A stretch of 64,000 bases of DNA from assembly GCA_024638165.1 (NCBI GenBank), contig JAHEKV010000006.1, positions 1 through 64,000 on the forward strand. The letters are read 5' to 3'. The stretch's first letter is position 1. Each line of letters starts with the position of its first letter. Below are positions 60,064 through 64,000 of this stretch, piece by piece. A program made the translations under genes and the position numbers. The DNA is from Flavobacteriaceae bacterium (lineage in GTDB: Bacteria > Bacteroidota > Bacteroidia > Flavobacteriales > Flavobacteriaceae). The notes below the pieces were generated by a model. That model was not told the origin of the DNA and made no database searches. It saw nothing but the letters and a program-made list of their open reading frames with translations.

Positions 60064-60872
60064 TAAATGACAGATTTAAAAAGTTGGATAAGTTTTGGTT
60101 CGCTAGCTTTTGCAATTTCCATGATCTCGGGCACGTTTATGGGCTGCAAATGATCAGGGTCACATTCATCGGTAAGCACCGAAATCGCTAATACGGGAAG
60201 GTTGAGTTGGTTCGCCACAATGACTTCAGGTACTGTACTCATACCTACCGCATCAGCACCTAGAATTCTCAGCATTCGATACTCGGCACGAGTTTCGAGT
60301 TGAGGTCCTATAACGGCTGCATAAACCCCACGGTGAAGTTTTATTCCAACACTGCTTGCCTTTTCTTCTACTATTTTTGAAAGTTCTGCATCATAAGGAC
60401 AAATCATATCTACAAATCGGGGCCCGAATTCACTCACGTTCGAGAAGGCAAGTGGTGATCCCCCTTGTAGGTTGATATGGTCGTCTATAAGTAATAGATC
60501 CCCTTTTTCATAATCAGGGTTGATGGCACCCGCGGCATTCGACACCAAAAGTTTGTTAATTCCTAGTGCGTGCATCACCCGTATCGGATACGTCAGCTCT
60601 ACAAAGTCATAGCCTTCATAGAGGTGAAATCTTCCTTGCATGACAACCACCTTTTTACCCTGAAGGGTACCATACAGGAGTTTTCCTGAGTGATATTCAA
60701 CTGTGGATATGGGGAAGAAAGGGATATGGTGATAATGTGCGACCGCTTCAATAGTTATTTCATCGACAAACTGACCAAGTCCTGTACCCAAAATGATACC
60801 GACCTCCGCATCTCCGAATCCTTTAGAACGTAAAAATGCCAGAGATTCTTTTAAAACATCTTCTGTTAACAT
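60063..60872 (-). CDS. Purine-nucleoside phosphorylase
   Basis: VGIILGTGLGQFVDEI; GRFHLYEGYDFVELTYPIRVMHALGINKLLVSNAAGAINPDYEKGDLLLIDDHINL. Confidence 0.95.
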   Translation of the reverse strand: MLTEDVLKESLAFLRSKGFGDAEVGIILGTGLGQFVDEITIEAVAHYHHIPFFPISTVEYHSGKLLYGTLQGKKVVVMQGRFHLYEGYDFVELTYPIRVMHALGINKLLVSNAAGAINPDYEKGDLLLIDDHINLQGGSPLAFSNVSEFGPRFVDMICPYDAELSKIVEEKASSVGIKLHRGVYAAVIGPQLETRAEYRMLRILGADAVGMSTVPEVIVANQLNLPVLAISVLTDECDPDHLQPINVPEIMEIAKASEPKLIQLFKSVI

Positions 60873-60920
60873 AGCCTCTAAATTACGACTATTTTGGGCG
60901 GATATTAAGCCTTCACCAAC

Positions 60921-61547
60921 CTATTTAAGTTTGCTTAAATACAGGTCTTCTAGGGTGTCAATGTCTCGCAATTGATCTAAGAGTTGAACTTTCAATGAAA
61001 GTCGTTCGGCCCTTTCTAGTGTTTGTTTTAATACTTTTTCGGTACTCCAAGAAATTTCTTCAAATAGCTCGGGCGTACTCTTATTCAAGCCAATGAGATA
61101 ATAGCCACCGTCACAACTAGGGCCTATTACTAAATCATTACTCTGGAGTGCATCGAAAGCTTTAGCGATTAATGCTGAGGTTAAATCTGGAAGATCACAG
61201 CCAATAAGGACCACCGATTGATGGTTTTTGAAGAGCTTTTCGAATGCGGTAGACATTCGCTGACCCAGATCTTCTCCTTGCTGAATTATAAATTTGGTTT
61301 TAGGATCGGTAAACAGATCTTGCTGTTGAAGAGTAGATTGCATTTTTTCTATTGAATCTTCTAAGGCGCTTGCCAAGAATAGATGTCTCGAAGAATTGAA
61401 GGGCCGGGTCTCCCCATCAGTAATGTTTAAAAGGTCAAGGTAGATCTCTAAAGCCTTTTGGTCACCTACACTGGCAGCAAGACGGGTTTTTACAAACCCT
61501 TTCTGAGGGGTTTTACAAAGGATAGCAAGTGCCTGTGTATCGGTCAT
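60921..61547 (-). CDS. DUF2064 / TIGR04282-type arsenosugar biosynthesis glycosyltransferase
   Basis: ALAILCKTPQKGFVKTRLAASVGDQKALEIYLDLL; VVLIGCDLPDL; LVIGPSCDGGYYLIGLNK; internal ATG chosen. Confidence 0.88.
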   Translation of the reverse strand: MTDTQALAILCKTPQKGFVKTRLAASVGDQKALEIYLDLLNITDGETRPFNSSRHLFLASALEDSIEKMQSTLQQQDLFTDPKTKFIIQQGEDLGQRMSTAFEKLFKNHQSVVLIGCDLPDLTSALIAKAFDALQSNDLVIGPSCDGGYYLIGLNKSTPELFEEISWSTEKVLKQTLERAERLSLKVQLLDQLRDIDTLEDLYLSKLK

Positions 61548-61611
61548 TTTTGTTTGATTGGAGGGGGTGGGGCGAATGAATTTGTATATTTTCAACCAAA
61601 ATAGCCCAATG

Positions 61612-63114
61612 ATGAGCATTAGAAAAGTTTTTATCGCGAGTTTTGCACTACTATTAGGTGCATGTAGCACAACGACGACTATGAATTATAACGAGACTTA
61701 CCGATTACAATATCATTTTTCTCCTCAACAGAAATGGATGAATGATCCGAACGGATTAATCTTTGAAAACGGAACCTACCATTTATTCTATCAGTATTAT
61801 CCTGAGGATATCGTTTGGGGGCCTATGCACTGGGGACATGCGGTAAGTAAGGATTTGATACATTGGGAACATAAGCCTATTGCACTGTTTCCTGATGAGC
61901 ATGGATATATTTTCTCAGGGAGTGCGGTCTACGATAAGGAGAACACTTCGGGCTTAGGCACGACTGAAAACCCGCCGCTCATTGCCATTTTTACCTATCA
62001 CAAAATGGAGGCTGAAAAGGCCGGTGAAATCGATTATCAGACCCAAGGAATCGCTTACAGTCTTGACCATGGTGATACTTGGACGATGTACCAAAATAAC
62101 CCAGTCATTGCGAATCCTGGGGTAAAAGACTTCAGAGACCCAAAGGTTTTGTGGCACGAATCATCTTCTTCATGGATTATGAGCCTAGTGGCTGGCGATC
62201 ACCTTCAACTCTTTCGTTCATCGAACCTGATTGATTGGGAACTTAGTTCAACTTTCGGTCAAGGAGTGGGTGCCCATGGAGGGGTTTGGGAATGTCCGGA
62301 TCTTTTCGAGCTAGAGCTCAATGGAGAGAAGCATTGGGTGCTCCTGATTAGTATCAATCCAGGAGGCCCGAATGGAGGTAGTGCCACCCAATATTTTGTT
62401 GGAGATTTTGATGGATATACTTTTTCAACCGATCAGGAAGATATTCGTTGGGTAGATCACGGGCCCGATAACTATGCCGGTGTCACTTACAATGATGTGC
62501 CCGATGATTCTAGGGTATTTATCGGATGGATGAGTAACTGGGCTTACGCTCAGGAAACCCCTACAGAAGCTTGGAGAAGCTCAATGACCTTGCCCAGAAA
62601 ACTGTCTTTATTTGAGGCTACCGACGGGGTGCGTCTTCAGAGTCAAATCCTAGATTCGGCTAATAGTCTAAAATCAGAAAACCCATCTGTTGAAACGCTA
62701 TCTACAGGTCAATCAACTATTTCTTTTGAGGGTGCTAGCCAGTCTAAAATTCTTTTAGAGACAGCAGCTGAGGCATTTAGTTTTTCTTTACAAAACGATA
62801 CCGAGCGAGTGATATTTAGCGTGAATAGAGCCGATGGTGAAATTGTAGCTGATCGCTCTAAATCAGGAAACGTTTCGTTCAGTGAAGCGTTTACCTCTGA
62901 AGAGCTCACTGCAGATATTAGTTATATCAATGATGAGTCGTTGACTTTCGAAATCTATGTAGACACTTCTTCCATCGAGCTTTTAGTTGGAGGAGGAAAA
63001 ACTTTAATGACTTTGCAGGTGTTCCCTGACCAAGGTTATAATCAGATAGCCATCGATAATCCAACGAATGAAATCATCCAGTTAGAGAAGGAGCGACTCA
63101 AGGGTATCTGGTAG
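61612..63114 (+). CDS. Glycoside hydrolase family 32 (levanase/beta-fructosidase) lipoprotein
   Basis: LLLGACSTT lipobox; QKWMNDPNGLIFENGTYHLFYQYYP; FRDPKV; WECPDLFEL. Confidence 0.95.
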   Translation: MSIRKVFIASFALLLGACSTTTTMNYNETYRLQYHFSPQQKWMNDPNGLIFENGTYHLFYQYYPEDIVWGPMHWGHAVSKDLIHWEHKPIALFPDEHGYIFSGSAVYDKENTSGLGTTENPPLIAIFTYHKMEAEKAGEIDYQTQGIAYSLDHGDTWTMYQNNPVIANPGVKDFRDPKVLWHESSSSWIMSLVAGDHLQLFRSSNLIDWELSSTFGQGVGAHGGVWECPDLFELELNGEKHWVLLISINPGGPNGGSATQYFVGDFDGYTFSTDQEDIRWVDHGPDNYAGVTYNDVPDDSRVFIGWMSNWAYAQETPTEAWRSSMTLPRKLSLFEATDGVRLQSQILDSANSLKSENPSVETLSTGQSTISFEGASQSKILLETAAEAFSFSLQNDTERVIFSVNRADGEIVADRSKSGNVSFSEAFTSEELTADISYINDESLTFEIYVDTSSIELLVGGGKTLMTLQVFPDQGYNQIAIDNPTNEIIQLEKERLKGIW

Positions 63115-63161
63115 TTTTATGTTTAAGCTTTTATTCATATCTTTAAACAAAGATAAAAGCG

Positions 63162-63695
63162 ATGAAAACAGAAAAGCACTTTAACAAACGAAGAGACTTC
63201 TTAACGAAAGCCTGTCCGACAGTGGTTTTTGCAATGTTTGGCTTGTCTTTTCTTGAAGCCTGCTCCTCAGAAGGCACCGATTCTGTGAATGTGATTGGAG
63301 GCGATGGCTCAAACAACTCAAATACTGGAGGTGATGGAAATACAAACACCTCTGGTTTCACGGTAAATGGAAACATGGTAACCGTTGACCTTAGCAGTGA
63401 TAATTTTAAAGATCTCGAAACGGTGGGTGGAAACGTAAACATCCTTAATGCTGGAGTACTTTTATTAAGAGTCTCAGATTCACAAATCTTAGCTTTTGAT
63501 AATTGTTGTCCGCACAACGGGGCTAAGAATAGTTGGACCTACAATAACGATAACACCTTTACTTGTGGAGTTCATGGAAATACGTTTAATACCGACCAAG
63601 GTGAGGAGGTAAGTTGTGGATCAAATAATACCACCGGTAAACTCGTTTCGTATACCACATCGATTAGTGATCAAACACTGACAGTTCAGAAATAG
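63162..63695 (+). CDS. Exported Rieske 2Fe-2S protein with Tat-like lipoprotein signal
   Basis: NKRRDFLTKACPTVVFAMFGLSFLEACSSEG; NCCPHNGAKNSWTYNNDNTFTCGVHGNTFN (CxH...CxxH). Confidence 0.9.
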   Translation: MKTEKHFNKRRDFLTKACPTVVFAMFGLSFLEACSSEGTDSVNVIGGDGSNNSNTGGDGNTNTSGFTVNGNMVTVDLSSDNFKDLETVGGNVNILNAGVLLLRVSDSQILAFDNCCPHNGAKNSWTYNNDNTFTCGVHGNTFNTDQGEEVSCGSNNTTGKLVSYTTSISDQTLTVQK

Positions 63696-64000
63696 TGAAA
63701 AGGTTACTCCTATTCCTTCTACTACTAACGGCTCAACTATCTTTTGGGCAAGAGGACCTATTTGGGTTAATCGATGCCACAGATTCTTCAGAAAATCGTT
63801 TATCCGATGATTTACTTCCTGAGCGCATGCTCTTTACGCAGAAAATACTTTGGGGTGAGAAGGGACTGATGCGAAAGACGGGTATTTCTCCACTTTCGAG
63901 AGAACAAAGAGTCAAGGAACTCCAATGGAGAAAATCCATGCTAACTGCTCACCAGGTGATCGGATACGTAACCCTCGCAGGAATGATCGCACAAGGAGTT
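63695..64000 (+). CDS. Secreted/membrane protein, 5' part only (GTG start, runs off right edge)
   Basis: VKRLLLFLLLLTAQLSFGQEDLFGLIDATDSSENRLSDDLLPERMLFTQKILWGEKGLMRKTGISPLSREQR...QVIGYVTLAGMIAQGV; overlaps Rieske stop codon by 1 nt. Confidence 0.65.
   Translation, partial: MKRLLLFLLLLTAQLSFGQEDLFGLIDATDSSENRLSDDLLPERMLFTQKILWGEKGLMRKTGISPLSREQRVKELQWRKSMLTAHQVIGYVTLAGMIAQGV

Noticed and set aside
63143-63517. 124-aa minus-strand ORF over the Rieske gene
   Set aside because: The Rieske protein on the plus strand has export signal and cluster motifs; the antisense ORF is low-complexity

Overview
The window is a dense chromosomal segment from a Bacteroidota (Flavobacteriia-like) genome. This assignment rests on TAnnTTTG-type promoters, TonB/SusC-like receptors, DUF4271, DUF4296 and DUF3098 genes, and a mevalonate pathway. 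I found about 57 protein-coding genes. I saw no rRNA, tRNA, CRISPR array, IS element or prophage.

Most of the content is housekeeping: ahcY, pnuC/nadR-like, greA, tag, truB, uppP, ftsX, leuS, hemD, pyrC-like, tyrS, trmB, Mrp/NifU/ferredoxin, mevalonate genes, and a glycerol uptake module.

The most interesting locus is a tightly overlapping minus-strand operon at about 53.0-61.5 kb. It encodes a DUF2064/TIGR04282-type glycosyltransferase, a purine nucleoside phosphorylase, an ArsM-type arsenite methyltransferase with a Cys-Cys tail, an FAD oxidoreductase, a membrane polyferredoxin and three further glycosyltransferases. It looks like an arsenosugar (possibly arsenolipid) biosynthesis operon, but no ArsS radical SAM gene lies in the window.

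Other points of interest: a beta-helix lipoprotein/TonB receptor/PhoB-PhoR-like locus with TTAAC repeats upstream; overlapping coding ends at 11 of 12 convergent gene junctions; a DUF3127 protein with an SSB-like acidic C-terminal tip; and a hairpin plus U-tract in the greA leader.
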